Of a stretch of 47,596 bases of DNA, positions 8,705-17,007 are shown piece by piece. This DNA is from Streptomyces candidus. GTDB taxonomy: Bacteria; Actinomycetota; Actinomycetes; Streptomycetales; Streptomycetaceae. The stretch spans positions 1-47,596 of the forward strand of contig NZ_JACHEM010000027.1 of NCBI RefSeq assembly GCF_014207445.1, written 5' to 3'. A model generated the notes under the pieces. That model had not been told where the DNA came from. It saw nothing but the letters and a program-made list of their open reading frames with translations, and did no database searches. Numbering within the stretch: the stretch's first letter is position 1; each line of letters opens with the position of its first letter. The position numbers and the translations under genes are program-made.

Positions 8705-8811
8705 CGAACGCCAAAGCGCTTCCGAGAACACCCAAACCCTCAGCAGTCGGGCGGCCTCCTTCGCCCGCTACGCCGGCCACACGGTCGCAACGACCGGTTG
8801 AACTCGCCGAG

Positions 8812-9001
8812 TACACATCGGCACAATTCAAAGGCCTGAAAGAAAAGTTGGGGCTGCGGCGGAGCTGCGGACGCACCGGATCGTGTTTCGTCAACACGCC
8901 TGCGGAGATTTTCTGGGCCCTGGTCAAAAAAGAGATCGGAACCCGGACCTGGCCGACCGGGCCACCGCACGCGCCGAGGTCTTCACGTTCATCGAGACCT
9001 T
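8812..9001 (+). pseudogene. IS3-family transposase (OrfB) remnant
   Basis: One frame reads YTSAQFKGLKEKLGLRRSC and GRTGSCFVNTPAEIFWALV, then KKEIGTRTWP. After a one-base shift near 8952 the next frame reads DRATARAEVFTFIETF. This is the conserved C-terminal half of IS3-type DDE transposases, with the E of the DDE triad in the block AEIFW (usually AESFW). The piece stops abruptly at 8996-9003, where the sequence switches to the recombinase remnant. Substitutions, a frameshift and the lack of both ends show it is inactive. Confidence 0.75.
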
Positions 9002-9468
9002 CTCTACGCACAACCTCTCACCCGCATCGTCCGGCTCACCGTCGACGACGTCGTGCACGACGGAGAAGCCGTACTTCTCCGGCTCGGGGAATTGGTCTCA
9101 CCCGTCCCCGAACCGGCCGTTTCCCTGCTACTGGACTACATCGCCGACCGCGGCCACATGAACACCGCCATCAACCAGGCATCCCCCTGGCTGTTCCCCG
9201 GTCGCCGGTCGGGCCAGCCCTTCCCCCCGACTGTCTGTCCGTGCTCCTCAACGAGATCGGCGTCCCAGTGGCTGCCGCCCGCGGCGCCGCCATCCGGCAA
9301 CAACTCTTTGAGATGCCCGCCCCCGTCGTCGCGGACGCTCTCGGCTACCACGACAAAACCACTATCCGCCTGCTCAGCGAGACCGGCGGGACCTGGAGCC
9401 GATACGCCGCTGGCGATCACACCAAGTCACCGGAAGGTTCGATTCCTCGGGGTACCGACGACAGTTGA
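8996..9468 (+). pseudogene. Tyrosine recombinase/integrase-like protein, C-terminal remnant (copy 1)
   Basis: From 8996 one frame reads DLLYAQPLTRIVRLTVDDVV and then HDGEAVLLRLGE. A shift in the run of six C at 9223-9228 moves into the frame PPDCLSVLLNEIGVPVAAA, RGAAIRQQLFEMPAPVVAD, ALGYHDKTTIRLLSETGG, WSRYAAGDHTKSPEG and a stop at 9468. The pattern (R-x-L-Y-x-Q-P, RGAAIRQQ, ALGYHDKTT, a late Tyr) is that of an integrase-like family common in Streptomyces. The N-terminal half is missing and replaced by the IS3 scrap. Its last 150 bases recur at 11699-11848 at about 85% identity by eye. Confidence 0.65.
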
Positions 9469-9484
9469 CAGCGAGAGCCCACCA
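9335..9484 (+). repeat. Imperfect direct repeat, left copy (recombinase 3' end)
   Basis: About 150 bases that recur in the same orientation at 11699-11848. By eye 22 positions or so differ, mostly in the last third. The two copies flank the AraC-cupin-SGNH cassette. Confidence 0.75.
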
Positions 9485-10350
9485 TGAGCCCGCTGGTTCG
9501 TACACTGACAAGGGTGGAGGACCATGCGACCACCAGGAGCGAGGCACGTCCGGCGCCCGCCTTGCGGCGATACGTCAACTCGTATGTCGGTTTCGACCTT
9601 CGCGGGTTCCCGGCGGGGGTACACTGCGGTCCGCCGGGCCGCTCGCTCACTGCGGTGATCACCCTGTCCGACCCTTTGGAGGTGGCAGCGGGCGTCGACG
9701 ACGGGTCACCGGTCACCCGATTCGGCAGCGTGGCCGGCGGTCTGATGTGCCGGTCCGTCGCGATCCACCACGACGGACGCCAGCAAGGCGTGCAGGTGTC
9801 GCTGACACCGCTCGGGGCGCGGGCCGTCTACGGCGTGCCCGCCGCCGAGCTCGCCCACCGGCTGGTCCCACTCGACGAGCTTCTCGGAGCGCTCGGCGTC
9901 GAGCTGGCCGACCGGCTCCGCGCGGCGACGACATGGGCCGCGCGGTTCGCCGCGCTGGACGAGTTGCTCCTGCGAGCCGTCAGCCGCGGCGCCGGCGGCG
10001 ACCGCGTGTCCCGGGTGCGCCCCGAGGTGGCCGAGGCCTGGCGCCGCCTCTTGGCCGCGCGGGGCCGTGTCCAGGTGGGGGCGGTCGCCACAGAACTGGG
10101 CTGGAGCCGTCGGTACCTCACCGAGCGGTTTCGCGGTGAGATGGGCCTGTCGCCGAAGACCTTCGCCCGGGTTCTGCGTTTCGAGCACGCGCACGAACTG
10201 GCCACCACTCACGACCCGCTTCCGTGGGCAGATGTGGCGGCCGTCTCCGGCTACGCCGACCAAGCCCATCTCGTCCGGGACTGGGGCGAGTTCACGGGCC
10301 GATCGCCGACAGCATGGCGTCGCGGCGAAGTCCTGCTCGGGACCGGGTAG
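9484..10350 (+). CDS. AraC-family transcriptional regulator
   Basis: 288 residues. The C-terminal third holds two helix-turn-helix motifs: VGAVATELGWSRRYLTERFR at about 201-220 and WADVAAVSGYADQAHLVRDW at about 249-268, followed by FTGRSPTAWRRG, the hallmark of AraC/XylS proteins. The N-terminal part (LRRYVNSYVGFDLRGFPAGV, LTAVITLSDPLEV, GVQVSLTPLGARAVYGVPA) resembles the sensor domain of DUF6597-type regulators. The ATG at 9484 has only a weak GAGAG before it; GTG 9514 is an alternative. It precedes a cupin and an SGNH hydrolase on the same strand and probably regulates them. Confidence 0.85.
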   Translation: MSPLVRTLTRVEDHATTRSEARPAPALRRYVNSYVGFDLRGFPAGVHCGPPGRSLTAVITLSDPLEVAAGVDDGSPVTRFGSVAGGLMCRSVAIHHDGRQQGVQVSLTPLGARAVYGVPAAELAHRLVPLDELLGALGVELADRLRAATTWAARFAALDELLLRAVSRGAGGDRVSRVRPEVAEAWRRLLAARGRVQVGAVATELGWSRRYLTERFRGEMGLSPKTFARVLRFEHAHELATTHDPLPWADVAAVSGYADQAHLVRDWGEFTGRSPTAWRRGEVLLGTG

Positions 10351-10434
10351 TCGCCGACCGCGCCGCCCACCGCGTCGGCTTCCGTTCCCTTTTCTTCAAG
10401 ACCACCCGAGTGCCGTCCTGTGACGATCGTCGGC

Positions 10435-10902
10435 ATGAGACTCGTCAATCACGAACCCAACGCCATCGACCTGCGGACCACCCCCGTGCACCTCGGGCTG
10501 GGGTCGAGAGCGAAACCCGTCGAGGGCTTCGCCTGGGACCCGGAGGTGCTCCAGGCCTACAGCGCCGCGGTCGCGGCGGACGGCGCCGAGGGCCGGATGG
10601 TGACGATTTTCGACGGCGACGGCCCCGGCGACCATTGGGAGCGCCACCCCGCCGGCGACGAACTGGTCGTCTGCCTCAGCGGGTCGGTGACGGTCACCCG
10701 CGATGTGGACGGAGTGCCCGACCGGGTTGCGCTCGGGCCGGGCGAGGCCACCGTCAACCCGGCCGGGACATGGCACGCGGTCGATATGGCGGGGCCGGCG
10801 TCCATCCTGACCATCACCGCTGGCCTCGGCACCGACCACCGTCCCCGGACCGAAGCCCGCCCGACCGAGCACGCCGGCATGTCCGACCCGCGAACACCGT
10901 GA
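10435..10902 (+). CDS. Cupin-domain protein
   Basis: 155 residues from the ATG 10435 (the in-frame GTG 10420 would add five). The cupin motifs are GPGDHWERHPAGDELVVCLS at about 64-82 (H67, H71 and E76 as candidate metal ligands) and GPGEATVNPAGTWHAV at 101-116 (H114). A single conserved beta-barrel domain of this size is typical of small-molecule-binding or isomerase/dioxygenase-type cupins; the substrate is unknown. Its stop codon overlaps the GTG start of the SGNH hydrolase (GTGA), so the two are translationally coupled. Confidence 0.82.
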   Translation: MRLVNHEPNAIDLRTTPVHLGLGSRAKPVEGFAWDPEVLQAYSAAVAADGAEGRMVTIFDGDGPGDHWERHPAGDELVVCLSGSVTVTRDVDGVPDRVALGPGEATVNPAGTWHAVDMAGPASILTITAGLGTDHRPRTEARPTEHAGMSDPRTP

Positions 10903-11618
10903 CGACCCGTGTCGCGTGCCTCGGCGACAGCCTCACCTGCGCGCAGCTCAGCGTCGACTACCTGGACCTTGTCGAACGACGCCGCCCTCCCGGCGACGTA
11001 CGGTTCGCCCGCTTCGCCGCCAACGGCGACTTCGCCTACAACCTCTCGCGGCGCCTTGATGCCGTCGTCGCGGACCCACCCGACGTGATCACCGTGTTGA
11101 TCGGGACCAACGACGCCCGAGCGAGCCTCGCCGGCTACCCCATCGAGCGGGCCATGAAACGCAAACAACTCCCCGAGCGCCCGTCGGCCGGCTGGTTCCA
11201 GCAGTGTCTGGGAGCCATCGTCGAACGGCTGCGAACGGAGACCGGCGCGACGATCGGTCTGCTGTCGCTTCCTGTCCTCGGCCAACAACTCGACGGAGCG
11301 GCGGCGCAGGCATCGCAGGCGTACAGCCGGATGATCGCCGAAATTGCCACCACCAACGGGGCGACCTACCTCCCGCTCCACGAACGCCAGATCGAGGAAC
11401 TACGCCAAGCGGACCCGCCCCCGATCCCGTACCGGGAGCTGACGCCCGTGGCGGGCGCCGGCGTCCTCGTCCGGCACGCCGTGCTGCGCCGCAGCCTCGA
11501 CACGATCTCGCGGCGCCGATGTCTCGTGCTCACGACCGACCACATCCACCAAAACAGCCGCGGCGCCGCCCTTGTCGCCGAGGTCATCGACACCTTTCTG
11601 CCGCCCCGGAGCACGTAG
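10899..11618 (+). CDS. SGNH/GDSL-family hydrolase
   Basis: 239 residues starting at the GTG 10899, which overlaps the cupin stop. Block I is VACLGDSLT with the nucleophile S11; block II is ANGDFAYNLSRRL (Gly); block III is VLIGTNDAR (Asn); block V is TTDHIHQNSRGAALVAEVI with the catalytic Asp and His near 214 and 217. All four SGNH residues are present, so an active esterase/lipase/acyl hydrolase is expected. There is no signal peptide, so it acts inside the cell. The end of the gene is close to the second recombinase fragment. Confidence 0.88.
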   Translation: MTTRVACLGDSLTCAQLSVDYLDLVERRRPPGDVRFARFAANGDFAYNLSRRLDAVVADPPDVITVLIGTNDARASLAGYPIERAMKRKQLPERPSAGWFQQCLGAIVERLRTETGATIGLLSLPVLGQQLDGAAAQASQAYSRMIAEIATTNGATYLPLHERQIEELRQADPPPIPYRELTPVAGAGVLVRHAVLRRSLDTISRRRCLVLTTDHIHQNSRGAALVAEVIDTFLPPRST

Positions 11619-11697
11619 CCGGTTCCGGCGGCGGCCCCTTGCCCGCGTGTTCGGTTCCCACCCCTACCGGGGGAGCAACGAAGACCGGACCGTCTCG

Positions 11698-11838
11698 AAC
11701 GCTCTCGGCTTTCACGACAAAGCCACTATCCGCCTGTTCAACGAGACCGGCGGGACCTGGAGCCGAAACGCCGCTGGCGATCACACAAAGTCACCGGCAG
11801 GTTGGGTTCCACGGGGATCTGGCGGCAGTTGCTTATGA
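11698..11838 (+). pseudogene. Tyrosine recombinase/integrase-like protein, 3' fragment (copy 2)
   Basis: Reads NALGFHDKATIRLFNETGG and then WSRNAAGDHTKSPAGWVPRG before a stop at 11838. It is the same protein end as in the remnant at 8996-9468 (ALGYHDKTTIRLLSETGG). The presumed late tyrosine (WSRY in copy 1) is Asn here. Only about 46 codons remain, so this is a fragment. Confidence 0.65.
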
Positions 11839-11848
11839 GAGTCCACCA
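11699..11848 (+). repeat. Imperfect direct repeat, right copy (recombinase 3' end)
   Basis: Second copy of the 150-base repeat at 9335-9484, same orientation, about 85% identical by eye. See the recombinase remnants. Confidence 0.75.
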
Positions 11849-12060
11849 GTGCCGAGGGCGAGTACTACGGCCTGGCGGTCGCCCAGACGAGGGCCGAAGG
11901 CCGGGCGGTGGACGATGAACTGCTGGCGCATATCTCCCCAGCGCACAGCGGGAACGTCAACTTTCACAGCACGGTCAACGTAGAGGTCGACACCGAACTC
12001 GCCAATCTCGACCCGGCCGGCTACCGGCCGCTGCGGCCTCGCCGCCGGGACCAGGTCTGA
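11848..12060 (+). pseudogene. Tn3-family transposase, C-terminal remnant
   Basis: The frame reads EYYGLAVAQTRAEGRAVDDE, LLAHISPAHSGNVNFHSTV and ELANLDPAGYRPLRPRRRDQ and stops at 12058-12060. The pattern "ELLAHISPAHxxNxNF...GYRPLR" is the extreme C-terminus of Tn3-type DDE transposases. No other part of a Tn3 element (terminal repeats, resolvase) is seen nearby. Confidence 0.65.
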
Positions 12061-12242
12061 GACACTCACCGATGGCCTCCGACCGAAGGGACCACTATCC
12101 TCGCGAGGCCGGTTGAAGTTCAGCGTTCGTACCCTGCGTAGCCACCCCCTGCTGACTCTCGGCCCCGCTAGGATGACGTCGGCTGGCCCGTTTTCATCGG
12201 CTGCCGGCCAGGCCGCGAAGCAATCGATCAGCCCGCTTCAGG

Positions 12243-12934
12243 TCAGTAGTCGGCCTCGCAACCGGTGCCGTCGCCGTCGCTGTCGAGGTTGTGTGGGTCG
12301 GAAGGGCCGACCCGGACGGGGCCGGGGAGGTCAGGACAGTCCACGTCGGGTTCACCTGCAGAGGGTCCGGTCGGGTAGGAGCTCTCGGGTTCGTACGGCA
12401 CCGGCGGTGCAACGAGGCGTATGGCGGCGTCAATGATAATTCCGCCCCTGACTGTGTAAGTGCCCTCGCAGACCTGCTGGGTGCCGTCTGGCCGCAGTAC
12501 ATCGATCGTGACCGTCACGGTCCCGCCGCTGACATCAAGTATGTGAACGGTGTCGCGTTCAACATCTGGAAAGCCTGCCGCGAAGGACGAGTAGGAAGGG
12601 TCACCAAGGTATTTGCTCCGAGATCCCATGCCCGCCGGTAGTCGCGCGCATTGACGGCATCGAAGTATGCCTCGACGGTTGAAGCTGCATCAGCGGGGGC
12701 GGACGACGGCTCAGGAGTGGTCGGGGCTGGGGACGGGGGCACGGCAGTGGTTATCGGCGGTGGCCGTGAGGGCGTTGGGGATTCAGGGGCGACGGTCCGG
12801 GTCTCGGTCTGCGTCCGGCTGACTGTTGGACTGGCCCCCTGCGGTTTCTCGTCGGAACCACAGCCACTGAGCCCCGCCACAGCAACGGCCGCCGACAGCA
12901 GGAAGGTGAAGCCTGACGACAGGACGCGGCGCAT
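12243..12934 (-). pseudogene. Lipoprotein with C-terminal Excalibur-like calcium-binding motif, frameshifted
   Basis: From the ATG 12934 a lipoprotein signal is clear: MRRVLSSGFTF, hydrophobic stretch, and lipobox AGLSGC. A Pro/Thr/Ser-rich wall-spanning linker follows, then STVEAYFDAVNARDYRRAWD. Near 12615 this frame becomes meaningless while the next frame continues SKYLGDPSYSSFAAGFPDVE, TVHILDVSGGTVTVTIDVLR and ends DCPDLPGPVRVGPSDPHNLD with SDGDGTGCEADY, an Excalibur-type Asp-rich loop. One missing base explains the break. The gene would encode an exported surface lipoprotein of about 230 residues. A sequencing error is possible as well as a true mutation. Confidence 0.72.
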
Positions 12935-13011
12935 AGGTATCACCCCACGGAGAGGATCCCGCACTCACTCCAGTGTGCGCCCACCCATCGGGACACGCCT
13001 GTGGACCCCTA

Positions 13012-14429
13012 GTGTGATGCGCCAGAAATCCCAGAGCTAAGTCTGTAGCTTGTTGTCATGTCGCCAGGTCCTCGTGCTGTTGAAGTCCGCCTTTCTGACG
13101 ATGAGTTCGCGGAGTTGTCCCGCTGGGCGAGCGGGGCGGTGGCGCCCCGGTTCGCCGAGCGGGCTCGTATCGTGCTGGCGTGCGCGGATGGTGCACCAAA
13201 TGCCCGGGTGGCGGTGGAGATCGGTGTCACTGTCGCCACGGTGCGCAAATGGCGCGGGAAGTTTGCGGCCGAGCGGATGGCGGGCCTTGAGGACGGTGCG
13301 CGTATCGGCCGGCCGAAGGCCGATCTCGTGCTGAGCGAGGCGGAACGGGAGCAGCTCATCCGGTGGGCCAGGCGAGCGAAGACCGCACAGTGCCTGGCGC
13401 TTCGCGCGAGAATCGTCCTGCGTTGCGCGGAAGGCGGGACGAACAAGCAGACCGCCGACGAGCTGGGTGTCGACGTCTCCACCGTGGATCGCTGGCGTGC
13501 TCGGTTCCTCACCGATCGCCTGGACGGCCTGGCCGATGAGCCCCGGCCTGGTCGGCCGCCCTCGATCCTCCTCGACCAAGTCGAGGACGTCGTCGTGGCC
13601 ACCGTGGAATCTCTACCCGCTCCGGACACCCACTGGTCACGGGCCTCGATGGCTGCCCGTACGGGCCTGTCGAAATCAACGATCGGCCGGATCTGGAAAC
13701 GGTTCGATCTCAAACCGCACCTGCAGGACTCCTTCAAACTGTCCACCGACCCGCAGTTCGTCGCGAAGGTCGTGGACGTGGTCGGGCTCTATCACAACCC
13801 GCCCGAACGGGCCGTGGTGTTATGCGTGGACGAGAAGTCCCAGATCCAGGCTCTGGACCGTTCCCAGGCGGTGCTGCCGATGATGCCCGGCATGCCTGAG
13901 CGGCGCACGCACGACTACTACCGGCACGGCGTGACCAGCCTGTTCGCAGCTTTCAACATTGCTGACGGCACCGTCATCGGCGAGTTCCACCGCCGCCACC
14001 GGGCCATCGAGTTCAAGAAGTTCCTCAGCACCATAGACAAGGCCGTGCCCCGCGACCTCGACGTGCACTTGGTGTGTGACAACTACGCCACCCACAACAC
14101 CGCTGAGATCAGGACCTGGCTGGCCAAACATCCCCGCTTCCACGTCCACTTCACCCCTACGGGCTCGTCCTGGATCAACCAGGTCGAGCGCTGGTTCGGC
14201 CTGCTGACCGACAAACTCATCCGCCGAGGTGTCCACACCTCCGTGAAAGCCCTGGAAGACGACATCCGAGCCTGGATCGAGACCTGGAACCAGGATCCCA
14301 AGCCCTTCACCTGGACCAAGACCGCCGACGAAATCCTCAAGTCTCTCGCTGACTACCTGACCAAAATCAACCCAGTGACCAACAACAACCAGACACGGAC
14401 TTAGCTCGGGGATTTCTGGCGCATCACAC
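13012..14429 (+). mobile_element. Complete IS630-family insertion sequence
   Basis: A 1418-bp element with terminal inverted repeats beginning GTGTGATGCGCCAGAAATCC. The left (13012-13042) and right (14399-14429) ends match at 30 of 31 positions. It is flanked by the TA duplication typical of IS630/Tc1-mariner elements (13010-13011 and 14430-14431). It carries one full-length transposase gene and looks recent and potentially active. Confidence 0.93.
13058..14404 (+). CDS. IS630-family transposase
   Basis: 448 residues. Two N-terminal helix-turn-helix blocks (VEIGVTVATVRKWRGKFAAE at about 48-67 and ADELGVDVSTVDRWRARFL at about 132-150) bind the element ends. The DDE catalytic domain has the three acidic residues in VLCVDEKSQIQALDR, HLVCDNYATHNT and INQVERWFGLLTDK. 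The length and the LDRSQ motif after the first Asp are usual for the family. The frame is intact and its stop lies at the right inverted repeat. The ATG 13058 is the first start inside the element; no strong ribosome-binding site is seen. Confidence 0.93.
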   Translation: MSPGPRAVEVRLSDDEFAELSRWASGAVAPRFAERARIVLACADGAPNARVAVEIGVTVATVRKWRGKFAAERMAGLEDGARIGRPKADLVLSEAEREQLIRWARRAKTAQCLALRARIVLRCAEGGTNKQTADELGVDVSTVDRWRARFLTDRLDGLADEPRPGRPPSILLDQVEDVVVATVESLPAPDTHWSRASMAARTGLSKSTIGRIWKRFDLKPHLQDSFKLSTDPQFVAKVVDVVGLYHNPPERAVVLCVDEKSQIQALDRSQAVLPMMPGMPERRTHDYYRHGVTSLFAAFNIADGTVIGEFHRRHRAIEFKKFLSTIDKAVPRDLDVHLVCDNYATHNTAEIRTWLAKHPRFHVHFTPTGSSWINQVERWFGLLTDKLIRRGVHTSVKALEDDIRAWIETWNQDPKPFTWTKTADEILKSLADYLTKINPVTNNNQTRT

Positions 14430-14480
14430 TAGCTACCGGCGGCGGGGAGCGCCTGTGCTGACGTGCGAAGTAGGGATGCC

Positions 14481-14909
14481 TCAGATCACCGCCCGCATCG
14501 CGGGCAGCACACACATCGCAAGCCGTCGCCTCCTGCCTTGGCGGACCGACTCCACCTGCCAACCCTCTACGGACTGCGGCTGCCCGCGCATGCCCCGGGG
14601 GCGCTCTCCTATCGTCCCGCCGGCCGCCCGGTGAAGGGAGGGCACTGTGCGGTAGTCCTGACCGGGCACCGGCCGCACGTGATCGGCCGGAATGGCGATC
14701 TCGACGAGGGACTCCGCGAGGTCCTGGCCGGTGCGGCTGTGGTCGGCGGTCCAGGCCCGCACCGCCACCCGGTACACCCACGCTCCGGCACTCGTCTGCC
14801 ACCGCCGGGCCAGGCTGGCGGTGAGCTGCCAGCCCGGCAGCGCCACCTCCACCGGAGGCAGGGCGACGGCCTCCGGGACAGTTGTGGGCGCGAAAGCGGA
14901 GATAGTCAT
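14481..14909 (-). CDS. Hypothetical protein, possibly altered at its 3' end
   Basis: 142 residues from the ATG 14909, with GAGGGG 4 nt upstream. The protein reads naturally to about residue 115 (VALPGWQLTASLARRWQTSA, WVYRVAVRAWTADHSRTGQD, IPADHVRPVPGQDYRTVPSL). Towards the end it becomes basic (RQGRRRRLAM), while a neighbouring frame reads QEATACDVCAARDAGGDL, a cysteine pair that looks like a genuine C-terminus. A one-base shift near 14530 is therefore possible. The IS630 right end lies 50 bases downstream. I do not recognise the family. Confidence 0.5.
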   Translation of the reverse strand: MTISAFAPTTVPEAVALPPVEVALPGWQLTASLARRWQTSAGAWVYRVAVRAWTADHSRTGQDLAESLVEIAIPADHVRPVPGQDYRTVPSLHRAAGGTIGERPRGMRGQPQSVEGWQVESVRQGRRRRLAMCVLPAMRAVI

Positions 14910-14945
14910 TCCCCTCGTTTCGTACACGTATGCGATAAGGCAAGA

Positions 14946-15254
14946 ATGGAGCCTGCACGCTACTCGCCGCGCGCCCAGGTGACCGTGACCGGGGCATGCC
15001 GGGTGGTCCCGGCGAGGACCTCCACCCCGCATCCCTCAGGGGTCAGGGATGGCCAGGAGGTTCGGATCAGGGAACTGGGGGAGCCGGGAAAGAACGGCGG
15101 TGCCCCAGGGGACGTGTACGTGACCGTGCACGTTGACGCCCGAGCTGCCGCTCGGCCGGCCGAATGGGCGCGCCTCATCGACGTGGACTGCAGCAAGCAC
15201 GCGGTGCCGACCAGAAGTTTGTGGAACGACCCATGGAGGACCTGTTCACGCTGA
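14946..15254 (+). pseudogene. DnaJ C-terminal domain fragment
   Basis: The stretch at about 15045-15145 reads GVRDGQEVRIRELGEPGKNG and GAPGDVYVTVHVDA. This is the pattern of the DnaJ/CbpA C-terminal substrate-binding domain (G-V-R-D-G-Q-x-[IV]-R-[IVL]...G-D-L-Y-V-x-V-x-V). No J-domain, G/F region or zinc-finger is nearby, so only a scrap of a chaperone gene remains. The open frame runs from an ATG at 14946 to 15254, but the parts before and after the DnaJ block are not DnaJ-like. A neighbouring frame ends with MEDLFTLIVGAIEEVI at 15234-15283, of unknown origin. Confidence 0.5.
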
Positions 15255-15384
15255 TCGTGGGAGCGATCGAAGAAGTCATCTGAAGCAGATTCAGCCGATC
15301 GCGAGGCCGGCCTCCGCCGTCATGGCAAGCCGCACCCGCAGTTCCTGATCGTCTTCAACAGGGCGTCAGGCGCTCCCTGCACGG

Positions 15385-15780
15385 TCAGTCGTGTGGCGGG
15401 TGGAGGGCGTGTGCCAGGTCGTTGTGGAGGGTGATGACCTTGTCGAGGCCGAGCAGGTGCAGGGTGTCGCGGGTGGGGGAGGGGGTGCAGATCAGGCGCA
15501 GCCAGCCGCCGGTAGCGGTCATGGTGCGGTGGGTGTGCAGGAGGGTGTTGATGCCGACGGAGTCCATGAAGGTCACGCCGGACAGGTCGAGGACCAGGCG
15601 GGTGGTGCCGTCCTGGGCGAGGGTGGCGCAGAGGTGTTCGAGGACGGTGGCGCTGTGGGGGTCGATCTCGCCTTGAACGGCCAGGACGAGGGGGCCGGGT
15701 GCAGTGCCCAGCTGGTGCAGGCGCATCGGAGCCTTGGGTATCCCCGGTACTGCTCTGGCCCGCGGGGGTGTCTGTTCCAT
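15385..15780 (-). CDS. STAS-domain anti-sigma-factor antagonist
   Basis: 131 residues. The STAS fold is seen from about residue 28: PLVLAVQGEIDPHSATVLEH, the hallmark RLVLDLSGVTFMDSVGINTL with the phosphorylatable serine S74, then GGWLRLICTPSPTRDTLHLL. In this family (SpoIIAA/RsbV/BldG), an unphosphorylated antagonist binds an RsbW-type kinase and frees a sigma factor; PP2C enzymes such as the one at 18355-20409 remove the phosphate. Whether these two gene products act together cannot be read here. The ATG 15780 has GAGGGA about 13 nt upstream. Confidence 0.85.
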   Translation of the reverse strand: MEQTPPRARAVPGIPKAPMRLHQLGTAPGPLVLAVQGEIDPHSATVLEHLCATLAQDGTTRLVLDLSGVTFMDSVGINTLLHTHRTMTATGGWLRLICTPSPTRDTLHLLGLDKVITLHNDLAHALHPPHD

Positions 15781-16257
15781 CGGTGTCCCGTTCCCTCAGG
15801 GCCGTATTGACTGCGCCGCCCTCGTCCTGCATTGCTTCGGACGGCCATGGTGATGACTGACCCGGTACCTGGGATTCAATACTCGCTTACACCGTTTCCG
15901 ACACAAAAGCGAGTGATGGCGTCCCAGCTCCTCGCGGACTGACCGCGCTGTTCGCCTGCGGCTGGTTCCCCCGGTACCCGAGCGCACCACTGGTCGAGGC
16001 TCGGTGGCCAATGCGCACGAGCTGGACCTCCGTGATTTCTACTGATCAGGGGCTGTTCGGAGAGAAGCGCGGTTTCCTGGGTGGCGGGAATCGAAATGCA
16101 TACCGCTGATTCTGGCCTACGTTGCCGGGTTCAAGAACGTCGAAAATCAGCGTTCTAGAATTTGAGGCCAAAATTTGATGGATCAGGCCATTCAAATACA
16201 TTCGCTCTTTCTTTGGGGCGCGATGTGCGGCGGGTGTGCCTACGTTGATGACTGTCA
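15781..16257. other. Intergenic region with no gene seen
   Basis: About 480 bases between the divergently transcribed STAS gene (minus) and glycine-rich protein gene (plus). It should hold both promoters. The part 16040-16200 is richer in A+T than its surroundings. I see no coding sequence. Confidence 0.45.
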
Positions 16258-16276
16258 GCCGGGGATTTTCCCCGGC
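16258..16276 (+). promoter_or_regulatory. Perfect hairpin in the 5' leader of the glycine-rich protein gene
   Basis: GCCGGGGA (16258-16265) pairs exactly with TCCCCGGC (16269-16276) over a TTT loop. It ends 23 nt before the ATG at 16300 and just before the GAAGGA ribosome-binding site, so it could stabilise the mRNA or limit translation. Confidence 0.55.
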
Positions 16277-16299
16277 GGCAAACCGAAGGACGTAATCCC

Positions 16300-16920
16300 A
16301 TGCGCTTCATGCGCACGACAGCCACCGCACGGACCTTCCTCATCGCCTCGATCGCCGTAGCCGGTCTCACCGCCACCCCGGCCCTCGCCTCCGCCCAGTC
16401 CGGTGCGAACAGCGCCCGGGCCCACTCCGCGCTGGGAGTCCTGGGCTTCCCCGGCGCCAACGGCGTCAACGGCGTCGGGACCAGCGGCGGTCTCGGTGGC
16501 CTCGGCGGCACCGGTGGCGCTGCGGGTGCCAACGGCAACGGCGGCAACGGCGGTAACGGCGGCGACGCGAGCGGCACGGCGAGCGTCGGCGGCGCCGGAG
16601 GTACGGGAGGCGCGGGTGGCGCCAACGGCAACGGCGGTGCCGGCGGCACCGGCGGCGGTGCCACGCTCGGCGGCACCGGTGGCAAGGGCGGTGTGGGCGG
16701 CGTCGGCGACGCGGGCGCCGGTATCGCAGGCGGCAAGGGCGGCAACGGCGGCGCAGCCAAGGCCGGCGGCGGCTACAAGGGCGGCCTCGGCGGCGCCGGC
16801 GGCGCGGCCAGCCCGGTCTGCCCCGGTAAGCCCGGCGGCAACGGCACCGCCGCCACATCCACCTCCAACGGGACCACCGGCGCCACCGGCGCAGCCGGAA
16901 AGACCACCCTCCCCTGCTGA
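16300..16920 (+). CDS. Secreted glycine-rich repeat protein
   Basis: 206 residues. MRFMRTTATARTFLIASIAV followed by AGLTATPALASAQ is a Sec-type signal peptide, with cleavage after ALA-SA near residue 33. The mature protein is made of G-G-x-G-G-x and G-A-N-G-N-G-G repeats (about 50-180), like mycobacterial PGRS domains or collagen-like low-complexity proteins, without a PE domain. Two cysteines frame the last part (VCPGKPGG and the terminal LPC), perhaps forming a disulfide. GAAGGA lies 9 nt before the start and a strong terminator follows. A surface or extracellular structural role is inference. Confidence 0.78.
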   Translation: MRFMRTTATARTFLIASIAVAGLTATPALASAQSGANSARAHSALGVLGFPGANGVNGVGTSGGLGGLGGTGGAAGANGNGGNGGNGGDASGTASVGGAGGTGGAGGANGNGGAGGTGGGATLGGTGGKGGVGGVGDAGAGIAGGKGGNGGAAKAGGGYKGGLGGAGGAASPVCPGKPGGNGTAATSTSNGTTGATGAAGKTTLPC

Positions 16921-17007
16921 ACCACCACACACAGGCCAACGGAGCTCTTGAGGGCAGCCAATCCATGCCAGCCCTGAGCCGCACCGTCTGACTACAGCCC
17001 GAAACGT

